Origin: Choanephora cucurbitarum
Taxonomy: Eukaryota; Mucoromycota; Mucoromycetes; Mucorales; Choanephoraceae
Length of the DNA: 26,042 nucleotides
Direction of reading: 5' to 3'
NCBI GenBank assembly: GCA_025331435.1
Contig: JAIWNI010000203.1
Coordinates: 1 to 26,042 of the forward strand
Shown: in pieces, positions 1 to 9,631 of the stretch
How the letters are laid out: every line of letters begins with the position of its first letter
Numbering within the stretch: the first letter of the stretch is position 1
Program-made: the position numbers and the translations under genes
The notes under the pieces: generated by a model
Database searches by the model: none
Told to the model about the DNA's origin: nothing
Seen by the model: the letters and a program-made list of their open reading frames with translations, nothing else

Positions 1-2
1 GT

Positions 3-2129
3 TGTCACATTTGCGTCAATGCCTGCCATGTCTTTGTGAAGGACTCAGTTACCCATTGTCCAAAATGTGGCCATCAACGTTTTGACGAAAGTGGAAAACC
101 TTTGAGAACACACAAGCAACTCGAGGTTGCTACTCAGCTAGCCTCTCTGTTTAAAAACCAGTCTTTCATAAATCTTGTATCCAATGAAAAATACAATTGT
201 ATTTTGAGACAGTTTTCTGGTGACTATGTTGAAGCATTGATCAGCGAAAAGAATATGTTCACTAGCAAGTATGAGATTGCTGTTGCTTTGTTTGTAGATG
301 GTTTTCGTCCTCATGAATATGGCAAAAAGTCTCTCACCATTGTAATGCTACAAATTTTAAATCTTCCTCCCTCTCAAAGGTATGGCTAAGTGTCAGTCTA
401 TTAATTGATCTATCTTCTTCACTAACAACATAAACAATGTAGATACAAGAAAGAAAGTTTAATCGATGTTGCATGTTTGCCAAAAACAAACAACATTCAT
501 AGCTTTCTTCGTAGCTTTGTTCAAGAAATAAGAGAGTTAAGTGTCGAAGGAATGGTAATTCGTGTCGGCTCAAATGCTTTTCATTTGAAGGTGCATCTTG
601 TTGGCTCGTTTGGTGATGTACCTTCAGTTTCTGAAATCAATCACCTCTCGGGTCACAACTCATACTGGCCATGCCGTTTCTGTACCATTCGGCCCTGCAA
701 GGTAGGATGTCTCGGGCAAGCAGCTAATGATCAGAACGACCCTTGCCGTGAACGAACTTTAGAATATTTTTTGTTTGGTGATGCTATTCATGGAGTCAAA
801 AATCCATCAATCTTCAAAAAGTTACCCAGTTTTTCTTCTCCAATGTTTATGGGAATAAACATATTTCATCTGTTGAACCTAAACATTGCAAAGCAACTCA
901 AGTCTTTCCTCGAGAGAAAGGGTTGTCCTTTACACCTAAAACGTACCTATCGTCAAAATATTGGTATTATGATTGAAGTACAAGCTTCTTCTATGCCTGA
1001 TATATTTGACGGTGAATTTAAGAATGTCTTGCTCCCAAGTCAACGTCTAAGAGGCGTTGATTGGTCAGTGTTCATTCAGTTTATTCTCCCAACGCTCGCT
1101 GTTGAGCAAATAGAGTTGCAACAATTCAATCGCGTGCCTAAAAAGAAACTTGACAAAAGTTTGGTCAATGATTGTGTTTTAGCTTTGTTTGCAATTTCTA
1201 AAATTGCAGGTATTTGTTTTCAGAAATCAATAGATGATATGCAGCTTCTTGAACTTGAAGTTCTAGTCGCTGAATGGCATGACTTTTTTCGAAAATACCT
1301 CGAGCCAAAGGACTTCACAATTAACCAACACTATTTGGAGCACCTTTCTAAGGTTGCAAGAGAAGTAGGCCTTGCGCAAACTAGCTGTGTTTCCCTTGAA
1401 AGAAGAATTCAAGGATTGAAGCGCAAGATTAAGTCTACTGGCAAAGTCGAAGAAAATGCTGCCAATGCCATCATCAAGACAGCAAACCAAAACTTCATCA
1501 AGAGAAGTAAAACAATATATTGCGATGAAGAAACCACGGATGTAAGTCCTTCATTCTGTCATGCTGCCGACATTCACGACTTTGATGCTTATAAGCTGAA
1601 GCCGTTACTGTCAGAAGCTATCGGCATAAGTCCACAAGACATCAATGGCATTATCAATTATGCAACAACGGTAAAACGTTCAAAGAAGGTGTTCTATGAC
1701 AGCATTTTGAAAACAGACAACAAAAGAATGCATGTCTGTAACAATGCTCTAATCAAAGTCAAGCACAGTGACAGACATTGTATTGCTAAGACACTTCTCC
1801 TGTTTGGATACCAAGCAAACCAGGCTGCCAAGAGTGAACATTTCGCTCTTGTGCAGTTCTATGATGAAATCTCTGTCTCTTTGGCAGGTATTCCATATTG
1901 CGACGGCAATCGTCAAGTTAATATGAATGCTTTGTCTGGAAGCTCTCTCTTGAAAATTGTACCTTTGGATCACTTGGCTTCTCCTGTTGCTACTCTTATT
2001 TCAGGATGTGAGCTAAAAGAGCATCACAATCGTGTTTACTTCTTTTGGCCACAAATGAACAGATCAGACCTGCAACTAGATCAAGCGGTAACCGCTTTTG
2101 GTTTTGATACTTCTCTTTTTGACTTTTGA
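3..2129 (+). CDS. Tnp2-like (CACTA/Plavaka-type) transposase, 5'-truncated by window edge, one intron
   Basis: This is a DNA-transposon transposase gene, open from the window edge to TGA at 2127-2129. A 63-nt intron (380-442, GTATGG...TGTAG, with CTAAC at 422-426) splits an Arg codon as AG|A. Removing it joins a 126-codon and a 562-codon segment in frame, giving about 687 visible residues. The start of the visible protein is a zinc-ribbon-like cysteine/histidine stretch (CHIC...CH, then CPKCGH). In the middle, a GDVPS motif is followed by LSGHNSYWPCRFC; this D-P...GH...C-x2-C block is typical of the Tnp2 family. A later block (SCVSLERRIQGLKRKIKS) matches the C-terminal part of the second copy at 14637-17725. 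No stop or frameshift is visible, so it may be functional. The true start lies outside the window. Family is inferred from motifs; the KDZ superfamily is the main alternative. Confidence 0.72.
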
Positions 2130-2326
2130 ATAAATTACTAGCATACTAAAGCTAAATCCACTTTATTGTAAGTTAATTGATGCTAAAACAAAAAGTTAAG
2201 ATTAAGTGAAATTCGACTGATTTATCAAGCCTGTCATGGCCGAAAGCTAGCAGTTAAATTTCATTTGATTTTCAGTAAGTTTTTTGACTTGAAAAATTAT
2301 TCAATTAAAATTAAATAGATTTCCAA

Positions 2327-2723
2327 TTATTTAAGCTGAGTTTCAACTAAATTTTTTTCACCGTGCATCGTACATAATTTCTCCATTATCAAAAGCGTTT
2401 GACTTGCATCAATCCTATATGGAAGTTTGTGATTAGTAAATATATTTAATCCTTCCCCACAAGATACATACTCTCCATTCCTGTTGCTTCTTTTCGTAGG
2501 CAACAGTAGTGTTCTTAGGTCTATGAACTTGGTTTTCAGCAATAATTAACTGCGTGTTTTGAGTCATTGCCATCTTGTTTTCAACCAAATTTTGGTGAAA
2601 GGAATCTTTAGAGAGGCTGCTAAGATCACAAGTTACAGATACACTTTGGTTTTGAGAAGGCACGGCATTTTGAATGACACGGGGATCATAAGATGATGAA
2701 GAAGCTTCAGAGTTGTTGTTCAT
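2327..2723 (-). pseudogene. Fragment of a Crypton/Ndc10-like recombinase-type DNA-binding protein
   Basis: From ATG at 2723, a Ser/Asn/Gln-rich leader of about 65 residues leads into RPKNTTVAYEKKQQEW. In my recollection this resembles the start of the core-binding (SAM-like) domain of tyrosine-recombinase-derived fungal proteins (Crypton, Ndc10/GCR1-like), which often read R-P-x-N-T...AY-x-x-K-Q-x-E-W. That frame stops at 2433. The continuation, NGEYVSCGEGLNIFTN, is in another frame and ends with TAA at 2327, so a frameshift or small deletion lies near 2485-2495. No catalytic recombinase domain follows. It is a decayed fragment, possibly left by a transposon or by gene duplication. The family call is an inference from a short motif. 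Confidence 0.4.
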
Positions 2724-2993
2724 TTTTAAGCTAAATAAGATTTTATAAGAAAAGAAATTGAAAGAGGGAACAAGAATAAAACTTTTAATTGAACATTGTA
2801 TTTATATTCATGATGTTTCGATTATCCTTCCAAACTTGATACAAAGCATACTGTAGCCGGTCCTAAGAAAACCAATTACATTTATTAATGACAATATGAT
2901 TAAAAAGACTTGTATTTGTATGCCTTGTTGTTTGAATCATGCTGTTAATTTATTAATGCACTCTGTTAAATTAATTAAGATTTTAAAAGTTTG

Positions 2994-3119
2994 TACTCCG
3001 TCAAACAAAAGTGATAGGTCAACCGCCCATAGCGGTGGCTGAAGTATCTGTCCTTTGCTTTCATTGGCGGGACATATCACTCTTCTTAATTATTTAAAGG
3101 GAACATGAGTGACGGAATA
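2994..3119. mobile_element. Short TA-flanked inverted-repeat element (MITE-like, Tc1/mariner style)
   Basis: TACTCCGTCA at 2994-3003 is mirrored by TGACGGAATA at 3110-3119 (9 of 10 positions as an inverted repeat). Inner blocks AGTGATAGGTC (from about 3010) and, on the other strand, AGTGATATGTC (about 3070-3080) are also inverted relatives. Ends of the form TA|CTCCGTCA...TGACGGAA|TA fit a non-autonomous element using a TA target. It is 122 bp between the TA dinucleotides and has no coding capacity. The right half holds an extra AT-rich stretch, so the arms are not collinear. Confidence 0.4.
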
Positions 3120-3719
3120 CCTAAGGTAAAATTTATTTTTTCGTATCGGAATTGAAAAAAAAGGGGGGTAAAATAAAATATCTGCGCGACGGGGAGGGAA
3201 CATGAGGTTATGATACTGCTGTTACGAGCAATAATTTAGCACTTCATAATTATATGCTTTAGTACCTCTTTACTTTACTTCACAAACATTTACTTTTATG
3301 ATTTCCTTTTCTTATTATCGTTATTATATATCAATATCTATCTTTATCTTATTCAGACTATACCTACTACACTATTTTTATCACTCTAACCCCAATATTA
3401 TTTGCAACTCAAAATTACACTAATTCATTTTACGAATCAGATCTATTACAAAATATTATCTTATTGGAATCTTTTCAATCTTCCCCAACAATATTTGTTT
3501 CTCACCATCATTATATTATTCAATTAGTTAATAACACTTTCAGATGAGTAATGACTCATGAAATAACTTAGTTTAGATCCTTTTAGATTAAGACTGTCAT
3601 CATTAGGATGAACAGTATAAATATAAATAACTTTTATTATATAAACAAGAAGCTCTTTTCTACCTTTATTCTTACTATATACTTTTGCTATTAACTTTGC
3701 TGCTTAGACAGACTTTATA

Positions 3720-3863
3720 TTGTTAAGACTTCCCTTGATTAATTGCTAATACGCTTAATCATTGTATCATTTATATATTATCTTCTATCTTCTTTTACTT
3801 TTCTTTTATCTTATATCTCATTTTACGGTTCGTTACCTAAACAACGTGTTGCTCATTACATTA
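3720..3863 (+). repeat. Diverged direct repeat, copy 1
   Basis: The best-conserved core is TTACGGTTCGTTACCTAAAC (from 3823) followed by AACGTG and GCTCATTACAT. It recurs at 4461-4499. Upstream of the core the two copies stay alignable with gaps, sharing CCCTTGAT, ATCATTGTAT and TTCTTTTATCTTA, back to about 3720. Identity is near 95 % in the core and much lower outside it. Confidence 0.55.
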
Positions 3864-4366
3864 CAATCGTTCCTCTCTTTGGTTCTGTTGTGTCATTGGC
3901 TCTGACTCGTTATCGGCAAAATACTACCTTCGTCTTGTAACAATATGTCTTTGATTGTCTTTTACAAGTTATTACAAAAACTATTGTTACGCATAGGAAT
4001 TTTCCGAGTACTCAATCATTTTCTGACTTCTTTTCGCTGCTTTGAATCCAACTCTGTATTTCCTAATAGGTATTCAACTCATTTGACAGCTCCTCTTGAT
4101 CTTTTATTACACAACAAATTATTAGAATCCTTCTCTAACTTTCCATTCATAATGATTAGAACTTTCGAACATGTATTAATAATTCATTACATGATGATTC
4201 ATTAACTTGATTGTTTAAATTATTAGTTTGCAAGTCCAACATGACTTCTTTTAGAATAGTATATAAACTCTTTAACATTTCTTATCAATAAACTTAACTA
4301 TTATCTGCCTTACTTTACTTTATACTTGGTTGTAGTTTGACATATATTCACTACCTAAATCCACTT

Positions 4367-4500
4367 ATTTGTTTAGTTCCCTTGATACTTATTACAGATC
4401 ATTGTATTCTCTTATTACATCTCTTCTTTATATTTCTTTATTCTTTTATCTTACTTTACTTTACGGTTCGTTACCTAAACAACGTGGTGCTCATTACATA
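4367..4500 (+). repeat. Diverged direct repeat, copy 2
   Basis: This is the partner of 3720-3863, about 640 bp downstream. Its conserved right end lies only ~10 bp from the left LTR of Ty3-A. The retroelement may therefore have inserted into or beside a copy of this repeat, but I cannot find the continuation on the far side of the element. Confidence 0.5.
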
Positions 4501-4509
4501 TAACCTTGC

Positions 4510-4763
4510 TAAAATAAGTATGAAGTCGGTAGTTGATTAGGAGCCTTCTGATTGGCAGGAAAATTTAATAGTGGAAGTTAAATGGCAATATTTAACTAGA
4601 AATAAATCTACAACTAAGACTTGTATTTTTCACAAAGATAAAGATAATGTTTTATTGATAAAAATATATTATCTATTTATACTATTCTAAGTTGACTATA
4701 AGCTGCGGTTATACTGCGGTTAACTTCTGCGGTAAAGAAGAGTAAAAGAACTGCGGAAAAGAA
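4510..4763 (-). repeat. 3' LTR of Ty3-A
   Basis: It aligns along its whole length with 9378-9631, for example the block ATGAAGTCGGTAGTTGATTA shared by both. On the element's strand its start carries four CCGCAG-type motifs within about 60 bp. The stop codon of the pol frame lies 33 bp inside. The boundary toward pol is set where similarity with the other LTR ends. Confidence 0.8.
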
Positions 4764-4796
4764 GTAGACTTATTTAGATTCCGATTTGTAACTAAG

Positions 4797-7790
4797 TCAA
4801 TTCGCGACATCCGGGGGGTTAAGAGAGGCAATGTTCTCATTGACAGGATGATACTGTTTGAATCTGGAGGCGTGAATGTTGGACCATAACTTGGTTGTGG
4901 GAACTTCTTGAAGATCATAGCGATCAGAGGAAAGGACTTGTTTTATCTTGAACGGACCGCGATAACTACGAACGAGTTTGGCAGCACGACCAGTAGAAGC
5001 GTTTGATTGCACAGGAAAGTCGACCAAAACTAAGTCATTGAGAGAGAAGTGGGGAGCAAGGCGATGTTGGCTAAAGTTGGCTGCATTTTGTGCTTGGGAG
5101 TGTTGGTTTTCTAATTTGATTATCCCTAGTGCCCGTGACAAGAAGAGCTTGGTTTGTTGTTCATACTTTCCAACGGAGATATTCTGTACACCAAAGTCAG
5201 GAGTTGCTAACAACCGAGCTTCACGACCATGAACAATGCTGAAAGGAGAAAACTTGGTTGCATCATGGATATTGCTATTGTATGCTAGTTGGAATTCATT
5301 GAGGTGTTCATCCCAAGTATTCTGATGGTGGCCCAAATCCATGAAAGACACAATGAGGTTTCGGAGCACTGCCATAAATCGTTCAACGAGTCCATTCGAT
5401 TGCGGATGATATGCTGGAGCAAACTTTTGTTGAATGTTGAGATGTAAAGAGAGAGTCTTGATGAGTAGACCAGCATAGGGAGGACCATTGTCACTGAGAA
5501 TTGAACGCATTATTCCATGTTCGGCTATGACCTTGCTCAGGCACTTGACTACTTCGACGTCTGTGTTTGATGGTACGGCAGTTACAATCACATATCTTGA
5601 GAACATACATTGTATGACAATGATGTATTTGTTACCCGATCTAGAAGGTGGTAAAGGACCAAAGGAGTCGATAGCTACTGTGTCAAAAGGGTGTACCGGT
5701 GGATTGGTGTGCATTAAGTTTGTATGGCCTAAAGTAGTGTTTGAACTCTTGACTCGTTGGCAGACTTGGCATTTTTTTACCTTATTTTTTACCCATTCGT
5801 TTTGACCAGGAAAATAGAACAAGCGGGAAAATCGTTGCAGAGTACGTCCAATCCCTAGGTGTCCAGTTGTTACATTGCTATGCAATAATTCGAAGATTTC
5901 ATTCCACAATAGACGAGGCAAGACGGGCCGGGAGTGAAAGAAGAGGACATCGGACTCATCCAAAAATTCTAAGGGCAAAGCAGCAGAATCGAGGTCTAAG
6001 CAGTATGGATCGGTGGCCTGAGCAGATCGTAAATTAGAGGGATCAAGGGAGCAAACCAAAGGCATAGAGGTGGACGCAACGGGGAAACGACTTAGAGCGT
6101 CAGGACCGGCATTCTCGGAACCGGGACGGTACACAATCTTGAAATCATGCTGTTGTAGAAATAAAGCCCAGCAAGCCAGCCGGCCACGAAGGTCAGAACT
6201 TTTATTCTGCAAAAATTGGAGAGCTTGATGGTCAGTGATGACAATGAACGGAGTGGCGGTCAAGTAATGCGCAAACTTTTTAATTCCCCAGACAATGGCA
6301 AGAGCTTCAATCTCGGAGACTCCGTAGTTCTTTTCGGCAGGTGTGAGCGAACGAGAAGCATAGGAGACAGCATACGCACGATTATTTTTAGGATCCCGTT
6401 GACACAAAATGACGCCGATACCCGCAGAGCAAGCCCCATCCGTGTGAAGTTCAAAGGCAGTAGAAAAGTCGGGAAAGCGAAGGACAGGAGCCGAAACCAA
6501 TCGATTCTTAAGATCCAAAAAGGCGGCTTCGTGTTTGGGCGTCCAGATCCAAGGTGAGTCTTTCTTAAGGAGCATATTAAGAGGAGCAGAGATCACCGAA
6601 AATTGACTGATAAAGGATCGATAATAACCTGCTAGGCCCAGAGAAGAGCGGAGGGAGTCGACATCAGTAGGCATCGGGAAGTTGTCAATGGCTTTAGTCT
6701 TGTCAGGATTCGTGTGTAGACCGGCAGGAGAAACCACATAACCAAGGAAAGAGATCTTGTTACTACCAAAGGTACACTTTTTGAGATTCGCGGTTAGACG
6801 GGCACTTCTTAATCGAGACAGGACAGAACGTACATCCGCTAAATGCTGTGCAAAAGTAGGTGAGAAAACAACAATGTCATCAAGGTATACTAAACAAATC
6901 TGCCATTTCAGCCCCGCCAAGACAGAATCCATCAAGCGTTGCATAGTCGCAGGAGTATTACAGAGACCAAAGGGCATGCGGACAAATTTGAACAGTCCTT
7001 TGCGGCAAATAAAAGCTGATTTCGCCTTACTTTCCTCATCTAGTTCGATTTGCCAATAACTCGATGTAAGATCGAGCGTGGAGAAATACCGAGCGTTACC
7101 TAGGCTATGAAGCGTATCGTCAATGCGTGGCAGAGGGTACACATCTCGTGTGGTGATTCCGTTAAGGCGGCGATAGTCAATACAGAAGCGAGGGGATCCA
7201 TCATGTTTCTTGACTAAGACTACCGCAGAGGCCCAAGGAGAGTTACTGGCCCGTATGATACCCTGCTGAAGCATTTCATCAATAAGAGTGCTGATAGTTT
7301 CATTTTCGGCGGCAGAAGTACGGTGTGGAGGCTGAGCAATTGGAGGATGATCACCGGTGTTGATAGAATGTTGCACCAAGGGAGTAACCGAAGAAGCGAC
7401 CGTGTTGAAGCAGTCCGAGAATTCACCAAGTAGTTCTTTCATAGCATCGCCTTCAGACACTGAGAGGCCATCGCCAATGGAGCGGGAGAAGTTCAAAGAT
7501 GGATTGATTCCGGCCTTTGCTTGACTAGTGTCTAAAGAATGAATGCTATAAAGGTTATTAGAAATAGAATATAATTCTGGGGACGTTTGTAAATACTCGA
7601 AAGAAACTATACGTTGACCTTTATTCAAAACTGCTTCTTTGCTATCTAAGTTGGCTATTTTCACCGTAGCCATACCATCATCATTGAATTGGACTACACC
7701 AGCGGCAACCGAGAGGAGCTTATCCAGGGCCTGGTCCGAAGGGGTCGAAACAAAAGCAAGAGTATTGGCCAGGTCCCTGGATGTCAACAT
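4797..7790 (-). CDS. pol: Ty3-A Pol: reverse transcriptase, RNase H, integrase (997 codons, open)
   Basis: This is the retrotransposon polyprotein part that copies the RNA into DNA and inserts it. Residues are counted from the ATG at 7790. Reverse transcriptase covers about 150-400, with catalytic D240 (STLD) and the YLDD box at 302-305. RNase H covers about 440-565 with D451, E493/E495, D520 and D564 (PDALSRFP). Integrase starts near 630 with the zinc-binding HHCC set H637, H644, C674 and C677. Its catalytic triad is D708, D767 and E803, with 35 residues between the last two. A GPF-type module is at about 945-980, and there is no chromodomain. The ATG is only the first in the open frame: upstream coding runs on in other frames, so in the intact element this is the C-terminal part of a longer Gag-Pol. 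Confidence 0.88.
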   Translation of the reverse strand: MLTSRDLANTLAFVSTPSDQALDKLLSVAAGVVQFNDDGMATVKIANLDSKEAVLNKGQRIVSFEYLQTSPELYSISNNLYSIHSLDTSQAKAGINPSLNFSRSIGDGLSVSEGDAMKELLGEFSDCFNTVASSVTPLVQHSINTGDHPPIAQPPHRTSAAENETISTLIDEMLQQGIIRASNSPWASAVVLVKKHDGSPRFCIDYRRLNGITTRDVYPLPRIDDTLHSLGNARYFSTLDLTSSYWQIELDEESKAKSAFICRKGLFKFVRMPFGLCNTPATMQRLMDSVLAGLKWQICLVYLDDIVVFSPTFAQHLADVRSVLSRLRSARLTANLKKCTFGSNKISFLGYVVSPAGLHTNPDKTKAIDNFPMPTDVDSLRSSLGLAGYYRSFISQFSVISAPLNMLLKKDSPWIWTPKHEAAFLDLKNRLVSAPVLRFPDFSTAFELHTDGACSAGIGVILCQRDPKNNRAYAVSYASRSLTPAEKNYGVSEIEALAIVWGIKKFAHYLTATPFIVITDHQALQFLQNKSSDLRGRLACWALFLQQHDFKIVYRPGSENAGPDALSRFPVASTSMPLVCSLDPSNLRSAQATDPYCLDLDSAALPLEFLDESDVLFFHSRPVLPRLLWNEIFELLHSNVTTGHLGIGRTLQRFSRLFYFPGQNEWVKNKVKKCQVCQRVKSSNTTLGHTNLMHTNPPVHPFDTVAIDSFGPLPPSRSGNKYIIVIQCMFSRYVIVTAVPSNTDVEVVKCLSKVIAEHGIMRSILSDNGPPYAGLLIKTLSLHLNIQQKFAPAYHPQSNGLVERFMAVLRNLIVSFMDLGHHQNTWDEHLNEFQLAYNSNIHDATKFSPFSIVHGREARLLATPDFGVQNISVGKYEQQTKLFLSRALGIIKLENQHSQAQNAANFSQHRLAPHFSLNDLVLVDFPVQSNASTGRAAKLVRSYRGPFKIKQVLSSDRYDLQEVPTTKLWSNIHASRFKQYHPVNENIASLNPPDVAN

Positions 7791-8354
7791 AGGCGTGGTG
7801 AAACGCAGGTAGGACAGTTCTTTTAGTCAGAGGACACATGGCGGCTACTGTAGGCATCTTCATTTGTGTTGGCTGAGGGATCCGAACCATACCCGAAGCG
7901 GTGTCGATGGATAGCGCGCATGGATTTCAAATCAGGGTACCCTATAATTACTTCGTGAGCGAGTTGTGAGACTACATGGCAGGTAAGCGAGATAGGGATT
8001 TCACCGAGAAGAGCCTGAACCTGGACAGTTCCAAGGGATGAAGTTATCTGATTGGCAGGCCGTGTTGAATTGAATACGCTTTTGTTCGTCGATCTGCAAG
8101 TTAAGCCTATCTACTACAGAAGCTCGGATGGCGCTTAGACCAGCCCCAGTGTCGACTAACCCTTTAACATTTAACCCATTGATCTTCATAGTTACCCGGG
8201 GTGTGGCAGTAGACTCTGCTGAAGTTGGCACAGAAATGTTGTTGATGCCCAGGCTCCCATAGGAATAGATGGGAATCATCGTCAATAGGAATGCTAGCAT
8301 AGTTGGATTCAGCTTGAACATAGCAAACACTGGGCTGTTCTTCCTCTTCTTCAA
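7791..8354 (-). pseudogene. Ty3-A protease and linker region, broken by frameshifts
   Basis: The frame from about 8354 to 8001 contains the aspartic-protease active site GLVDTGAG and following hydrophobic segments, ending prematurely. Protease-like sequence then resumes one frame over (LGTVQVQALLGEIP...IIGYPDL, about 8050-7900). A third frame holds a linker typical of this family (AAMCPLTKRTVLPAFHH, about 7850-7780) before the pol frame starts. Each change from 5' to 3' is +1, so at least three indels separate the protease from RT. An intact element would encode a continuous protease-RT polyprotein. As written, this copy cannot make one. Confidence 0.7.
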
Positions 8355-8530
8355 TGTTGTTTACTTGTCTCTGTTTGTTGTGTTGTTGTCTGTTGTTACT
8401 GGTGTAGTTGTTGTAGTTGCTGTTATTGTTGTTATTGTTGTATCTGCGATAGTTGTTGTTGCTAGAATTGTTGTTGCTGTAGTCGTTGTTGCTGTAGTTG
8501 TTGTTGCTGTAGTTGTTGCGATGAGCTTTG
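8355..8530 (-). repeat. Asn-coding low-complexity repeat in Gag of Ty3-A
   Basis: On the minus strand, repeated AAC/AAT codons with interspersed TAC and AGC give a Y-S-N-N-N-type repeat in the zinc-knuckle frame. On the plus strand the same DNA appears as GTTGTT runs and creates a spurious valine-rich frame. Confidence 0.65.
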
Positions 8531-9293
8531 AAACATCTCTTTGTAAGGTGACCTTCCTTACCACAGTTACCACAAATGGGAACGCCCGGAGCAGCCCAAC
8601 GAGGAATTCTGAATTATTCTGGCTACGGCGGCGATCTTGTTGTTGGTGGAAGGCATCCAAGTCCATTGGATCGTCGGCTGGAGGCACAGTCTTCGTTGCT
8701 TGTAAGAAATGGTCGTTGCCAAGGAAACGGACGGATTCTCTAACTTCAGCTTGTACTGCTAAAGTCTTCCAGGTATCTTCAGGCGAAACAACACCTAGCA
8801 GGGCATTTCGTAGTTTTGGTCGCAGGTTGCTGAAGAAGATGTGGCGCAAGATATCTTCACCGAGAATATGATCAGTAGGGAAATCAGAGACAATGGTTTC
8901 AAACATCATACGGAATTCGGCAACTCGATTATTGCCTTGTTTCAGTTGATGCAGACGTCGTCTACACAGAGCCTTCTGGACATGTGGGTCGACCTTGTAG
9001 ACAGAAAGTAGTTTTTCCTTGACGGCAGCGGCATTGGACAGATCAACCACACGTACCAACCAAGCAGAAACATCCTTCGGTAAGTATTTGAGCATTTGAA
9101 CGCTTCTGGATTTCTCCGGGAGCCCGATAGCTTTACAGGCAAGGTGGAATTGACGGATCCAATTGGAAATGTCTTGTCCCTTTTCGAAAGGTTCGATAAG
9201 CATTGAGCCATTGGCTCTTTGTTCAGCAAGGAGGTCAGAGAAGGAATTGATCTCGTCTTGCGAAGAGGTCTTGAGTGCAGATTCGGCAGACAT
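8361..9293 (-). pseudogene. gag: Ty3-A Gag (capsid region), frameshifted before the zinc knuckle
   Basis: ATG at 9293 opens a 310-codon frame whose first ~220 residues look like a retrotransposon Gag capsid (FEKGQDISNWIRQFHLACK, LKQGNNRVAEFRMMFETIV). After about residue 230 this frame turns into Thr-rich low complexity. The real continuation is one base back: from about 8610 the -1 frame reads a CCHC zinc knuckle (C-G-N-C-x4-H-x4-C, 8533-8574). It then runs into an Asn/Tyr/Ser-rich tract and an acidic stretch until the protease. So a frameshift at about 8606-8612 removes the nucleocapsid from the main frame. A programmed shift inside Gag ahead of the knuckle would be unusual, so decay is the simpler reading. 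Confidence 0.72.
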
Positions 9294-9359
9294 GGGGGTC
9301 GAGAAAAGCGAGATGAATATAGAGAGGAATCGAGCAGGAGGTAAGTACGGCGCAGGGAA

Positions 9360-9377
9360 AGAGCAGCTTCTCCACCA
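9360..9377 (-). other. Primer-binding site of Ty3-A
   Basis: Directly inside the 5' LTR the minus strand reads TGGTGGAGAAGCTGCTC. TGG complements the universal tRNA 3' CCA. The donor tRNA cannot be named from the sequence alone. Confidence 0.6.
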
Positions 9378-9631
9378 TAAAATAAGTATGAAGTCGGTAG
9401 TTGATTAGGAGCCTTCTGATTGGCAGGAAGATTTAATGGTGGAAGTTAAATAGCAATATTTAACTAGAAATAAATCTACAACTACGACTTGTATTTTTCA
9501 CAAAGATAAAGATAATGTTTTTTTGATAAAAATATATTGTCTATTTATACTATTGAGAGTTGGTTATAACTACGGTTATACTGCGGTTGTTCACTGCGGT
9601 TAGAGAAGGGTAGAATAACTGCGGTAAAGAA
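9378..9631 (-). repeat. 5' LTR of Ty3-A
   Basis: This is the partner of 4510-4763, the same length with scattered substitutions. It should hold the promoter (U3-R) of the element. CCGCAG/CCGTAG motifs occur four times at 9570-9624 (minus strand). An AT-rich TATTTATAC-like stretch at about 9541-9551 could be a core promoter element. Confidence 0.78.

Larger units (their letters stand above)
3120..4509. other. AT-rich, pyrimidine-biased intergenic DNA
   Basis: The plus strand is strongly T/C-rich with many TTACTT and CTTT runs. Small open frames here are short and hydrophobic, as expected from composition, and show no motif. The one structure I can support is the diverged direct repeat listed separately. 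The segment ends at the LTR of the Ty3-A element. Confidence 0.6.
4510..9631 (-). mobile_element. Ty3/gypsy LTR retrotransposon Ty3-A (old, partly decayed)
   Basis: The element is 5.1 kb and read right to left. It is bounded by 254-bp direct repeats at 4510-4763 and 9378-9631, and has Gag, protease and RT-RNaseH-integrase order, which is the Ty3/gypsy order. A tRNA-type primer-binding site (TGGTGGAGAAGCTGC on the minus strand) abuts the 5' LTR at 9377. The LTRs differ at about 20 or more positions, so the insertion is not recent. No clear target-site duplication is visible, and the LTR ends are not canonical TG...CA, so the outer limits are good to within a few bases only. The pol region looks more GC-rich than its AT-rich surroundings. 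Confidence 0.85.

Noticed and set aside
3743..4540. Three short plus-strand hydrophobic open frames
   Set aside because: They arise in T/C-rich DNA, have no motif and overlap the direct repeat. There is no splice logic joining them.
8269..8871. Plus-strand 200-codon valine-rich open frame
   Set aside because: It is the antisense of the Asn-coding repeat and zinc-knuckle region of Ty3-A Gag. Its composition comes from GTTGTT runs.
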